Position numbers and translations under genes: made by a program
The notes under the pieces: model-generated
Seen by the model: only the letters and a program-made list of their open reading frames with translations
Database searches by the model: none
What the model was told of the DNA's origin: nothing
Source: Saprospiraceae bacterium
GTDB lineage: Bacteria > Bacteroidota > Bacteroidia > Chitinophagales > Saprospiraceae
Direction of reading: 5' to 3'
Assembly (NCBI GenBank): GCA_020628725.1
Contig: JAHDEO010000019.1
Location: 1-32,219, forward strand
DNA: 32,219 nt
Shown here: positions 1 through 6,765 of the stretch, one piece after another
Position numbering within the stretch: the first letter of the stretch is position 1
How the letters are laid out: each line of letters starts with the position of its first letter

Positions 1-1
1 C

Positions 2-118
2 AGGACACAAGCTCTTCAGAATAATCAAATGTCTGTTGGTCAATTAGATAGCGGCGTGTATTTTTATGAATTACTCTATGAAGGAGAAGTGTTTGGAGGG
101 AAATTTATCGTAAAATAA
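2..118 (+). CDS. C-terminal fragment of a T9SS type A sorting-domain protein
   Basis: The reading frame is open from the window edge and stops at TAA 116-118, giving 38 residues ending KFIVK. The phrases LDSGVYFYELLYEG and GGKFIVK are the last strands of a T9SS type A C-terminal sorting domain, the signal that takes a protein through the outer membrane by type IX secretion. The end of the next gene is nearly the same (LNSGTYFYELFYKG, SGKFIVK), so the two are tandem paralogues. The start and the functional part lie outside the window, so the cargo function cannot be named. Confidence 0.75.
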   Translation, partial: RTQALQNNQMSVGQLDSGVYFYELLYEGEVFGGKFIVK

Positions 119-143
119 CGGTGCTACTTTTAGAAATATTTTC

Positions 144-177
144 AAGAAAAGCCTACTCATCAGAGTGGGCTTTTCTT
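144..177 (+). terminator. Intrinsic terminator after the partial T9SS gene
   Basis: A 15-bp stem (one G-T wobble) with a 4-nt loop: AAGAAAAGCCTACTC at 144-158 pairs with GAGTGGGCTTTTCTT at 163-177. The 3' arm is T-rich. It lies 26 bp after the stop of the partial gene and about 75 bp before the next start. Confidence 0.75.
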
Positions 178-253
178 GCGAATGGGGCTTTTATTTCGTA
201 TTATTGTAAAATAATATTTGTCATTATTCATAATCACATCAACACGCACTCAA

Positions 254-1633
254 ATGAGAACAATAATATTATTTTTTATCCCCATGTTACTTCCTACGCT
301 GTTATTCTCTCAAAATGATAAACAAAAATTAGATTCGCTGATTATCGAATCATACGACACCAATACTCAAGAATGGAATCTTGGAAGTAAAGAAGAATAC
401 ATCTACGATGCCGACGAAAATTGGACAACACATTGGCAATTTTCCAGAGATAACGATACCCAACAATGGGTAAATTATACTCACAGCGAACACACCTATG
501 ACAATATCGGAAATCTAATTTCCAGTATCAGAAGATTTTGGCACAACACAGGAGAATGGCGGAACCAAGGCAAATCAGAAATAGCTTATAACGCCAACAA
601 TCAATACACGCTTCATATCACGTACGATTGGGATAATGCCCTTGAAGAATGGCATCCCAATAGCAAAACCGAATTCGCTTACGATTCTGCGGACTTATTG
701 GAACAAGAAATTCAATATGCTTGGCACAATATGAGTGCACAGTGGTTGCCTAATTCCAAGCAAAGTATGAGCTATAATAGCGATGGCGACCCCATATTAT
801 CCATCCTTCAAGCGTGGGATGAAAATACCGCTGCTTGGGTCAATTATTGGCGATTTACCGATACTTATACGCCAACTACGAAAACAACAGAAGTTGACGA
901 GTGGAACTCAACGACTGCCCAGTGGACGAATCTGTGGAAATATGATTATAATTACGATGTGGTAGGTAATTTACTCGATTATAATACGTCTTACTGGAAC
1001 AATGATACAGAGATATGGATAAATTCAAATAGGCGCACATTCACCTATGATAATCAGTCGAATCAAACACAAAGATGGATATACAAATGGGATGAGGATA
1101 CCGCGCAATGGCTGAATGAAAACCAAACAAACTACACATACGATACCTACTCCAACTTAATACAGGAAATCCGTATTTTATGGGATGTTAATACTCAAGC
1201 GTGGATAAATAATATCCGCGACGATTATTCTTATGACTACGATTATCTAATTGAAGACCTCATTTTCCCGACGCCTCCTACACACCACCACAAGAAAAAC
1301 AATAACATACGCTATGAATGGAACGAAAATACCGAAGAATGGATTTTTGATAGAAAGCGTATTTACCACTATTCCGAGCAAATCGTAAGTATTACATCTC
1401 CGCAGAATACACAACTCAACATCTTCCCAAACCCGGCTAATGACGTGATTAATTTTGACCTTGAAAATCCTTCTCCCGCTATCGTCAGGTTACACAATGT
1501 GCAAGGTAAATACATCGGCGATCAACTCCTACAAAACAATCGACTCCTCGTTAGTCACTTAAATAGCGGCACATATTTTTATGAGTTATTTTATAAAGGA
1601 GAAATGTTTAGTGGGAAATTTATCGTGAAATAA
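254..1633 (+). CDS. Exported tryptophan-repeat protein with T9SS type A sorting domain
   Basis: 459 residues from the ATG at 254, chosen because it begins a clean signal peptide (MRTIILFFIPMLLPTLLFSQ); the frame runs up to 218 but the added residues are polar. The body is about eleven repeats of 35-38 residues, each with a W-x6-W pair (for example WDEDTAQWLN) followed by a basic/polar stretch and a closing YTYD or similar. They recall YD/RHS-type repeats but lack the RHS core signature. The last ~80 residues form a T9SS type A domain: IFPNPANDVINF, LHNVQG, LNSGTYFYEL and KFIVK. The protein is probably secreted by the type IX system and held at or released from the cell surface. Its ligand is unknown. 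It converges on the TPR/anti-sigma gene with a 12-bp gap. Confidence 0.8.
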   Translation: MRTIILFFIPMLLPTLLFSQNDKQKLDSLIIESYDTNTQEWNLGSKEEYIYDADENWTTHWQFSRDNDTQQWVNYTHSEHTYDNIGNLISSIRRFWHNTGEWRNQGKSEIAYNANNQYTLHITYDWDNALEEWHPNSKTEFAYDSADLLEQEIQYAWHNMSAQWLPNSKQSMSYNSDGDPILSILQAWDENTAAWVNYWRFTDTYTPTTKTTEVDEWNSTTAQWTNLWKYDYNYDVVGNLLDYNTSYWNNDTEIWINSNRRTFTYDNQSNQTQRWIYKWDEDTAQWLNENQTNYTYDTYSNLIQEIRILWDVNTQAWINNIRDDYSYDYDYLIEDLIFPTPPTHHHKKNNNIRYEWNENTEEWIFDRKRIYHYSEQIVSITSPQNTQLNIFPNPANDVINFDLENPSPAIVRLHNVQGKYIGDQLLQNNRLLVSHLNSGTYFYELFYKGEMFSGKFIVK

Positions 1634-1645
1634 AGCCCCATGTTT

Positions 1646-2347
1646 TTATTTTATCTTTTTGAAGAGTCGTTGCGCCCTGTCATAATAATCTCCGTTCTTA
1701 ATTTTTGCTAAGACTGTTTTCGCCTTTTCGGGTTCGTCTTGCTTGAGGTAGGTGAGGGCTAAGTACCAATTGGCGATAGGTTCATGATAAGGGTATTTAT
1801 TAGTAGAAATGATTTGCTCGAAAGTAGTGGCAGCGGCGTCCAATTTGCCGAGATTATATTCTGCGTTGCCTTTTGCTAATTGTACTTCTACCTTGTCCGG
1901 GTATTTCTCGAAAATGGGAAGTGCTGCTGTATAATCACCTGAATTATAGGCTTTTTCTGCTTGTAATAAGCTTTGCTCTCCGGTGCCTCTTTGAGTGACA
2001 TTAAGCGTATAAGGCTCATAATAATTATCTACCAAACTCCCTTGCCACGGTTGCCAAACCAATAAAGCAATCAACGCCGCCGCTGCAAGTCCGACAATAG
2101 GGAGCAATCGACGAATGATACCGGTCGAAGACTTCTTCGACTGTTCCGATGGTGATTTTTCGTTTCTTATCGTTTCGACTTTATCCATGAAATTGGCATA
2201 CTCCACCGTCTCGCGGGCAGTTTGCTGTAGCTTGACTTCATGGGCAAAGTCTTTGTTCGATTGCATCTCCGCTTCAAAAGTTTTGACTTCCTGTTCGGAG
2301 AGTTCACCATCGAGATATTTATCAATGTATTGGATATCAAATTTCAT
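1646..2347 (-). CDS. Membrane-anchored TPR protein, probable anti-sigma factor
   Basis: 233 residues. The N-terminal ~60 residues (DIQYIDKYLDGELSEQEVKTF) resemble the short helical domain at the start of Bacteroidota anti-sigma factors. One transmembrane segment follows at about residues 84-101 (LLPIVGLAAAALIALLVW). The C-terminal part has tetratricopeptide-like helices (AEKAYNSGDYTAALPIFEKY, GNAEYNLGKLDAAATTFEQI, WYLALTYLKQDEPEKAKTVL) and should face the periplasm. The start overlaps the end of the upstream sigma gene by 11 bp, which implies translational coupling and the usual sigma/anti-sigma pairing. No zinc-binding HxxxCxxC motif is present, so it is not a classical ZAS protein. The anti-sigma role is inferred from layout and context. 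Confidence 0.65.
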   Translation of the reverse strand: MKFDIQYIDKYLDGELSEQEVKTFEAEMQSNKDFAHEVKLQQTARETVEYANFMDKVETIRNEKSPSEQSKKSSTGIIRRLLPIVGLAAAALIALLVWQPWQGSLVDNYYEPYTLNVTQRGTGEQSLLQAEKAYNSGDYTAALPIFEKYPDKVEVQLAKGNAEYNLGKLDAAATTFEQIISTNKYPYHEPIANWYLALTYLKQDEPEKAKTVLAKIKNGDYYDRAQRLFKKIK

Positions 2348-3017
2348 TATTAGTAGTTAGTAGATTTTTAATGTACACGCCAAGTTGAGGGGTGTCTTTT
2401 ATCCAATTTTTGAGTTTGGTAATACAATTCGATGCCTTGACTCGTGCACTTTTTTCGGTGTAATCCGCTTTTTCGGAGATTTCTTTATACTTCAATTCTT
2501 CAAAGTATCGCAGCTTGAGAATTTCTTTACAGCCTGTCCCAAGTTGATCAAATATTTCAAGTAACAGCGACCTTTCTTTTTGGGTCATTGAAAATAAAAC
2601 ATAGTCTGTAAGTCCCTGAAAGTCTTCAAGTTCATTATCGCCCTTACCCGAATTTCTAATGATATACCTTTTGCATACGATGTATAAAAAGCGTTCTATG
2701 GCGTCCTTTTTCGAGGTGTCAAAATCATGATTTTTATTGTATTTCCACAATTCATACAAAGCATGATTAAACAGGTCGTTTTCCTTTATATGTGTAGGTA
2801 CACGTAGTTTTGAGACGACATTGTTTTGCTTTTTGTCGATGATGTACTTTAATACAAGGTTATCCGCATGTTCTGTTTTTGATTTTAGCATTAAAATCAA
2901 TAACTCATCGGTAATTTTGTCTCCTGCATTGATAGATATTTTGATTTGCTGTAGTGCTTTTTCGGCGTCGTCGGGTCTTTCAGATTGTAAAAATCTGAGC
3001 ATATTTTCATATGTCAT
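2337..3017 (-). CDS. Sigma-70 family (ECF-like) RNA polymerase sigma factor
   Basis: 226 residues from the ATG at 3017; the same frame can begin at a TTG at 3056 (239 residues). An upstream ATG at 3060 is out of frame. The central region (LFNHALYELWKYNKNHDFDT, RFLYIVCKRYIIRNSGKG) fits sigma region 2, with the D/A-x-x-x-x-F-L pattern seen in ECF factors. The C-terminal region (CKEILKLRYFEELKYKEISE, then ADYTEKSARVKASNCITKLK) is a region 4 helix-turn-helix for -35 recognition. The N-terminal ~70 residues are an extension not usual in short ECF factors. It overlaps the downstream anti-sigma candidate by 11 bp. Its regulon is unknown; the peptide cluster begins ~380 bp away, divergently. Confidence 0.75.
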   Translation of the reverse strand: MTYENMLRFLQSERPDDAEKALQQIKISINAGDKITDELLILMLKSKTEHADNLVLKYIIDKKQNNVVSKLRVPTHIKENDLFNHALYELWKYNKNHDFDTSKKDAIERFLYIVCKRYIIRNSGKGDNELEDFQGLTDYVLFSMTQKERSLLLEIFDQLGTGCKEILKLRYFEELKYKEISEKADYTEKSARVKASNCITKLKNWIKDTPQLGVYIKNLLTTNNEI

Positions 3018-3182
3018 ACGCCGCGTGAGTTGGTTATCATTTATATATGCCGTCAAACATTAAAAATGTTAGCGGCAGCATGAATTTTTATTTTACAAAT
3101 ATTATTTTAAATGTTTTTTTAGAAAAATAAATCAATAAAAATTATTCGGGCTTAATTGCGCTAAACTCTTTTTTATCAATAC

Positions 3183-3213
3183 TTTAAAGTAGGAAAACCT
3201 ATCTATATAGTTG
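3183..3213 (+). promoter_or_regulatory. Candidate Bacteroidota promoter ahead of the peptide cluster
   Basis: TTTA at 3183-3186, a 19-bp spacer, then TATAGTTG at 3206-3213. Each box differs by one base from the Bacteroidetes consensus TTTG-N19-TANNTTTG. It lies about 185 bp before the first lipopeptide gene, in the 330-bp gap between the divergent sigma gene and the cluster. The rest of that gap is AT-rich and shows nothing else convincing. Confidence 0.35.
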
Positions 3214-3379
3214 TGCCTCTATTTATTTTTTTTGAAAAAAAACTCACAATCCATTAACACAACGTCTTTTCACAAACATATACCAATGAAACTACCAACC
3301 TGTTCAGGTCTTGCCGACATAACTTCCTCGAAATCATATCGCAATTGGGCGATAAAAACAATGATTACTTTATTAAATA

Positions 3380-3395
3380 TTTTAAAACATTGATT
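3380..3395 (+). repeat. 16-bp element repeated directly before the start codons of the lipopeptide genes
   Basis: TTTTAAAACATTGATT abuts the ATG of gene 1. Identical copies abut the ATG of gene 2 (3873-3888), gene 4 (5078-5093) and gene 5 (5903-5918). Gene 3 has a shorter match, CAAACAATTGATT (4337-4349). The copies continue without a break into the shared signal-peptide DNA. The element may be a translation-initiation or regulatory site, or simply the left edge of the duplicated unit. Confidence 0.8.
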
Positions 3396-3818
3396 ATGAA
3401 AACATTAAAAATTAAACTTAGCTTTTTTAGCCTCTTGGCGATACTCGCCGTTTCGGTCTTTTTGACTTCTTGCGAGCAGGAGCAAGAGATTCTACCTGAT
3501 GTTATTGAGGACGTCAATGAACTCAATGTATCTGACGATGGTGTTCTATTCACTTTACCTGAGCAATTCGATAATATGTCGGAAGAAGAATTGAATGCTT
3601 TCTTTGAAGGTGTTTCGCATGAAGACCTTCTGGCTTTGGGTACAATAGTGCCAACTCAAGAAATAGAAGATAGATGGTGTTCCACCGGCTGGTTGTACCT
3701 TTATTCATATTGCAAAACTTTTCAATATTACCCTTACTCCAGACGGTATTTTGTATTCAGAAGATGGTGCAATAACAGATGGATATACAAAACGGTAGCA
3801 GGACCGGATTTTTGCTAA
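3396..3818 (+). CDS. Lipoprotein prepropeptide 1: acidic linker plus cationic aromatic Cys module
   Basis: 140 residues from the ATG at 3396, the position shared by all five paralogues; an earlier in-frame GTG/ATG run would spoil the signal peptide. Residues 1-26 are a lipoprotein signal peptide ending LTSC, with Cys26 as the lipid-attachment site. Residues 27-92 hold 20 Asp/Glu and no Lys or Arg. Residues 93-140 begin RWCSTGW, hold 8 Lys/Arg against one Asp, 16 aromatic residues out of 48 and 4 cysteines, the last one being the final residue. This is the acidic-pro / cationic-Cys-rich plan of defensin precursors. No homologue is recognised and the function is not known. First of five tandem genes. 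Confidence 0.8.
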   Translation: MKTLKIKLSFFSLLAILAVSVFLTSCEQEQEILPDVIEDVNELNVSDDGVLFTLPEQFDNMSEEELNAFFEGVSHEDLLALGTIVPTQEIEDRWCSTGWLYLYSYCKTFQYYPYSRRYFVFRRWCNNRWIYKTVAGPDFC

Positions 3819-3847
3819 AAAAAGAAAAATCGAGAAACCATCACATT

Positions 3848-3874
3848 AAATACTTCAATACATTTTAAGTATTT
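3848..3874 (+). terminator. Weak hairpin between lipopeptide genes 1 and 2
   Basis: AAATACTT (3848-3855) pairs with AAGTATTT (3867-3874) across an 11-nt loop and is followed by two T residues and an A run. It overlaps the start of the 16-bp repeat before gene 2. It could trim expression between genes 1 and 2 or be chance in AT-rich DNA. Confidence 0.3.
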
Positions 3875-3888
3875 TTAAAACATTGATT

Positions 3889-4305
3889 ATGAAAGTATTA
3901 AAAAACAAATTAGGCTTTTTAAGCCTCTTAACTGTACTGGCAGTTTCCATTTTTTTGACCTCTTGCGAACAGAAACACGATTTAGACGAAGTTCTGATAG
4001 ATTACGATAAATCAGAGGAGATTTTTTACCTGGAAGCCCCGGAAAACATGTCTGATGAGGAAGTATTTGAATGGATTGAAGGGTTGGATTATGAAGAGTT
4101 GAGAACACTTGCTGTGAGTGAACCTATGGAATCCAGAAGTTGCGGAGGCTGGTGGTATGACTATATAATTGAGTCTCGTTACCAGGGGTGTAGTTGTCAC
4201 GCCGGTTTAGGACGATTTGCAGAAAAATGGGCAGTACATAGATTTTGTAACTCTGGCGTTCAAGGAAGTACACTATGGAAAATTTCCTGTAAATCTTACT
4301 GTTAA
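3889..4305 (+). CDS. Lipoprotein prepropeptide 2: acidic linker plus six-Cys cationic module
   Basis: 138 residues from ATG 3889. The signal peptide ends LTSC at Cys26 and is the most diverged of the five in DNA. Residues 27-82 hold 20 acidic and 3 basic residues and no Cys. They are related to gene 1 in the stretch NMSDEEVFEWIEGLDYEEL (gene 1: NMSEEELNAFFEGVSHEDL), so these two genes share their middle as well as their leader. Residues 83-138 begin RSCGGWWYDY, hold 6 cysteines including the final residue (KSYC), and are net positive (7 Lys/Arg, 3 acidic). The spacing to gene 1 is 70 bp, same strand. Probably an exported disulfide-bonded peptide precursor; activity unknown. Confidence 0.8.
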   Translation: MKVLKNKLGFLSLLTVLAVSIFLTSCEQKHDLDEVLIDYDKSEEIFYLEAPENMSDEEVFEWIEGLDYEELRTLAVSEPMESRSCGGWWYDYIIESRYQGCSCHAGLGRFAEKWAVHRFCNSGVQGSTLWKISCKSYC

Positions 4306-4349
4306 AGCGCATTAATTTTTATTCTATTTTTTTATTCAAACAATTGATT

Positions 4350-4925
4350 ATGAAAACTTTAAAATTTAAACTCGGACTTTTTAGCCTTTTCATGGTATTC
4401 ACCGTTTCGGTCTTTTTGACCTCTTGTGAGCAAGAAGTCATAACCGACCAAACGACCACACTGCTCAATCAGGAACAACTGGTATCAGCATTTGAGCAAG
4501 ATGAAAATGTTGCTCGTTTTGTAGAATTGACCACACAACAACAAACGATATTTATCGAAAAAATCAGAGAAAATGAGGTTGATATTGACGCCATGAAAGC
4601 ATTGCATATATCCGGCGATTATGAAGCGATGTATGAAATGCTGGGTGTTGATGCGACTGAATTTGAAACACAAAACGAGGAAGTTCAACAACTCGCAGCA
4701 CAAATCAGGAACGATTATGCTGCTTTGATACAAACATGTGCATCCTGCACCGAGTCAAATACAGCAGATATTGACGCACAGTATGAAGCTCTGCAGATTG
4801 CAATGAATACCGAATTGGAGATGCGTTGGTGTAGTTGGCGATATTATATCTGTATCGCAGCTTGCACAGGTTCGGGACCTTTCGTAAGTATTTGCCAATA
4901 TTATTGTCGGCTAAAATACTGTTAA
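4350..4925 (+). CDS. Lipoprotein prepropeptide 3: long acidic helical linker plus six-Cys module
   Basis: 191 residues from ATG 4350. The signal peptide ends LTSC at Cys26. The middle (27-158) is acidic, looks helical, and has an extra CASC pair near residue 131 that the other genes lack. The C-terminal 33 residues begin RWCSWRYYIC and end KYC, with 6 cysteines, 4 Lys/Arg and no acidic residue, the shortest module of the five. Its opening CSWRY is shared with gene 5, and the DNA there is identical for 15 bp (4830-4844 and 6398-6412). It lies 44 bp after gene 2. Fulvocin C-like bacteriocins also have short Cys-rich tails, but that comparison is only by general character. Confidence 0.8.
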   Translation: MKTLKFKLGLFSLFMVFTVSVFLTSCEQEVITDQTTTLLNQEQLVSAFEQDENVARFVELTTQQQTIFIEKIRENEVDIDAMKALHISGDYEAMYEMLGVDATEFETQNEEVQQLAAQIRNDYAALIQTCASCTESNTADIDAQYEALQIAMNTELEMRWCSWRYYICIAACTGSGPFVSICQYYCRLKYC

Positions 4926-5093
4926 GGCACTCACTTAAAATAGGAGTATACAGTGTAGATGTAATCGCTTCAATGTACAACTAAGCACACCCTTTTATCT
5001 ACTTAGTAGCTACAAGCAAGCTATGACATTACGAATGTATTCTGCTATTATATTTTTTTACAATTTTTATTAAACATTTTTAAAACATTGATT

Positions 5094-5819
5094 ATGAAAT
5101 ATTTAAAAATTAAACTGGGGCTTTTTAGCCTTCTGGCGATACTTGCCGTTTCGGTCTTTTTGACTTCTTGTGAGCAGGAGGCAGTTACTCAAACAGAAAC
5201 GGATCTGCCCAATTTCAATTTCGAATCTACCACAACAGAACTCGCACAAGACGATCCTATTATTCTCGCGCTCAAAGCATCCGAAGACCTCCAACATTAT
5301 AATGAAGAAGCAGGTGAATTATTATGGGATATGGCAACCATGATTAGCTATGATAGCGAAGAAACACTTCCATTCATCATCATTCCTATTGACAATGGCG
5401 GTGAAGAAGCAGTATCTATGCTGGTCTCTGCTTATAATGAGGAAAAAGGCGAATTTCATTCTTTTCTAAATGATGTTGGCTTATCCGGTTTAGCTACGGC
5501 AGAGGAAGGATATACCGGTACGATAGAATTCAAAACAGTTGAGAATTTAAGTGTGCAGAGAACTGTCTATGAAAAGGGGAATGTACTTGAAATACAAGAA
5601 TTTGAAATCGGAGAAATCGCATATAGAGGCGTAGATGTGGGGTGTTTCTTAAAGTGTGCAGGACCTAATACTCTTGGAAGTATCGGACTTTGTCAGGGTG
5701 CTGTTACCTGTTGCTTGGGCTTTGTTAGTCCATGGAATCCTTGCTGCGTTACTACAGCAGGATGTGCTTTATGGGCAGGCGGTTATGCCGGATATTGTGC
5801 TTGGAAATGCTGGGATTAA
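5094..5819 (+). CDS. Lipoprotein prepropeptide 4: ten-Cys hydrophobic module, halocin C8-like in character
   Basis: 241 residues from ATG 5094. The leader ends LTSC at Cys26 and is nearly identical to genes 1 and 5. The middle (27-177) looks folded (strands around LPFIIIPIDNGGEEAVSMLV and YTGTIEFKTVENLSVQRTVY), so it may be a real domain rather than a plain acidic spacer. From about residue 184 the protein is Gly/Ala-rich, hydrophobic and has 10 cysteines, including CC pairs in TCCLG and PCCVT, ending KCWD. Halocin C8 also has 10 cysteines in a hydrophobic C-terminal peptide cut from a precursor whose N-terminal part is the immunity protein. That parallel is suggestive, not proof of homology. 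Confidence 0.8.
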   Translation: MKYLKIKLGLFSLLAILAVSVFLTSCEQEAVTQTETDLPNFNFESTTTELAQDDPIILALKASEDLQHYNEEAGELLWDMATMISYDSEETLPFIIIPIDNGGEEAVSMLVSAYNEEKGEFHSFLNDVGLSGLATAEEGYTGTIEFKTVENLSVQRTVYEKGNVLEIQEFEIGEIAYRGVDVGCFLKCAGPNTLGSIGLCQGAVTCCLGFVSPWNPCCVTTAGCALWAGGYAGYCAWKCWD

Positions 5820-5840
5820 TTTGAAATCATCCTAAATGTG

Positions 5841-5862
5841 TTGTTTGAACGAGGTTCAACAA
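5841..5862 (+). terminator. Small hairpin between lipopeptide genes 4 and 5
   Basis: TTGAAC-GAG-GTTCAA forms a perfect 6-bp core that can be lengthened by TTG/CAA across a one-base bulge. No T run follows, so termination is doubtful; it could be a processing site. Confidence 0.25.
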
Positions 5863-5918
5863 TATAATTCCTGAAAAAGCATAACAATTATTATTAAATA
5901 GTTTTTAAAACATTGATT

Positions 5919-6566
5919 ATGAAAAACTTAAAAATTAAATTCGGGCTTTTTAGCCTCTTGGCGATACTCGCCGTTTCAGTCTTTTTGACTTCTTGTGAGC
6001 AGGAAATTATTGAAGCACCTGTTTCGCTCTCAGAGTCAGATTTAATGGAGCAACGAGTCAATGAAATGATAAGCGATGCAGATTATCACGAATTCGACAG
6101 ATTACAGCATGATTTATTAAATCAGGTATTCGAGGTATTAGATAGAAATGATATTGTGATGAGCGAATTACATAGTATCTATGTGGAAGACGGAGGTGAA
6201 AGATTAAATGAAATTTTTAGTGATGCAAGTTTCTTAGAAATTCAGCAAGAATTGTCTCTGGTCACTGAAAAACTGACAGCAAAATATGGAGATATATTAG
6301 CTGTTGAAGAGGGGATGGAAGTAAATTATACTATTGGGGAGGTACTTTTGAACTTAGCAGAAGTTGAAAGTAACCATGTGATTACCATGAGAGATTGTAG
6401 TTGGCGATATACGCTTTGTACGGTAGCCGCTACATCAGTCTATACCGCATGTGTGGCAGCTATCAGTGCAGGGAGTGGAGGAGTAGGTGCAGGACTTGCA
6501 TTCTTTGCTTGTTCTTCTGTCTACACATACGCCCTTACAGAATGCCACCGCAAACACTGCGATTAA
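5919..6566 (+). CDS. Lipoprotein prepropeptide 5: acidic helical linker plus six-Cys Ala/Gly-rich module
   Basis: 215 residues from ATG 5919. The leader ends LTSC at Cys26; its DNA differs from gene 1 by only about two bases across the hydrophobic core and lipobox. Residues 27-157 are acidic and probably helical, with no Cys. From residue 158 the module begins RDCSWRYTLC, has 6 cysteines and a hydrophobic Ala/Gly-rich centre (AAISAGSGGVGAGLAFFAC) that could insert into a membrane, and ends HRKHCD. The opening matches gene 3, the composition is nearer gene 4, so it looks mosaic. It is the last gene of the cluster, followed by two hairpins. Confidence 0.8.
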   Translation: MKNLKIKFGLFSLLAILAVSVFLTSCEQEIIEAPVSLSESDLMEQRVNEMISDADYHEFDRLQHDLLNQVFEVLDRNDIVMSELHSIYVEDGGERLNEIFSDASFLEIQQELSLVTEKLTAKYGDILAVEEGMEVNYTIGEVLLNLAEVESNHVITMRDCSWRYTLCTVAATSVYTACVAAISAGSGGVGAGLAFFACSSVYTYALTECHRKHCD

Positions 6567-6622
6567 TACACGCCCAATCAAATGTTCTCCAAAATAGTTT
6601 GACAACAAAAAACACCAAGTCA

Positions 6623-6716
6623 GAAAGAAACGTGATGTGGTTATCACTACAGCGTGTTTCTTTCACATGCTACGAAAATGCAACCGGATGGGCTGATCTC
6701 CATCCGGTGCATTTTC
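6623..6716 (+). terminator. Two hairpins closing the lipopeptide cluster
   Basis: First hairpin: GAAAGAAAC (6623-6631) pairs with GTTTCTTTC (6656-6664), with weaker pairing inside. Second hairpin: GAAAATGCAACCGGATGG (6674-6691) pairs with CCATCCGGTGCATTTTC (6700-6716) with a single bulge and an 8-nt loop; its 3' arm ends in TTTTC. The second is a good intrinsic terminator and separates the cluster from the LRR-protease gene. Confidence 0.7.
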
Positions 6717-6765
6717 TAATTCAAAAAACACTCGGATTCATTGACATTTAGTAAAATATAGACCT

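Noticed and set aside
12-118. Treating the first fragment as an exon of the next gene
   Set aside because: A strong terminator and a complete signal peptide separate them, so they are two genes.
3286-3393. 35-codon frame (MKLPTCSGLADIT...) ending just before the first lipopeptide gene
   Set aside because: No signal peptide, no similarity to the cluster and no repeated copy before the other genes. A leader peptide is possible but unsupported.
6401-6751. 116-codon frame overlapping the end of gene 5 and the terminators
   Set aside because: It runs through two strong hairpins and has a different frame from the conserved module; a shadow.
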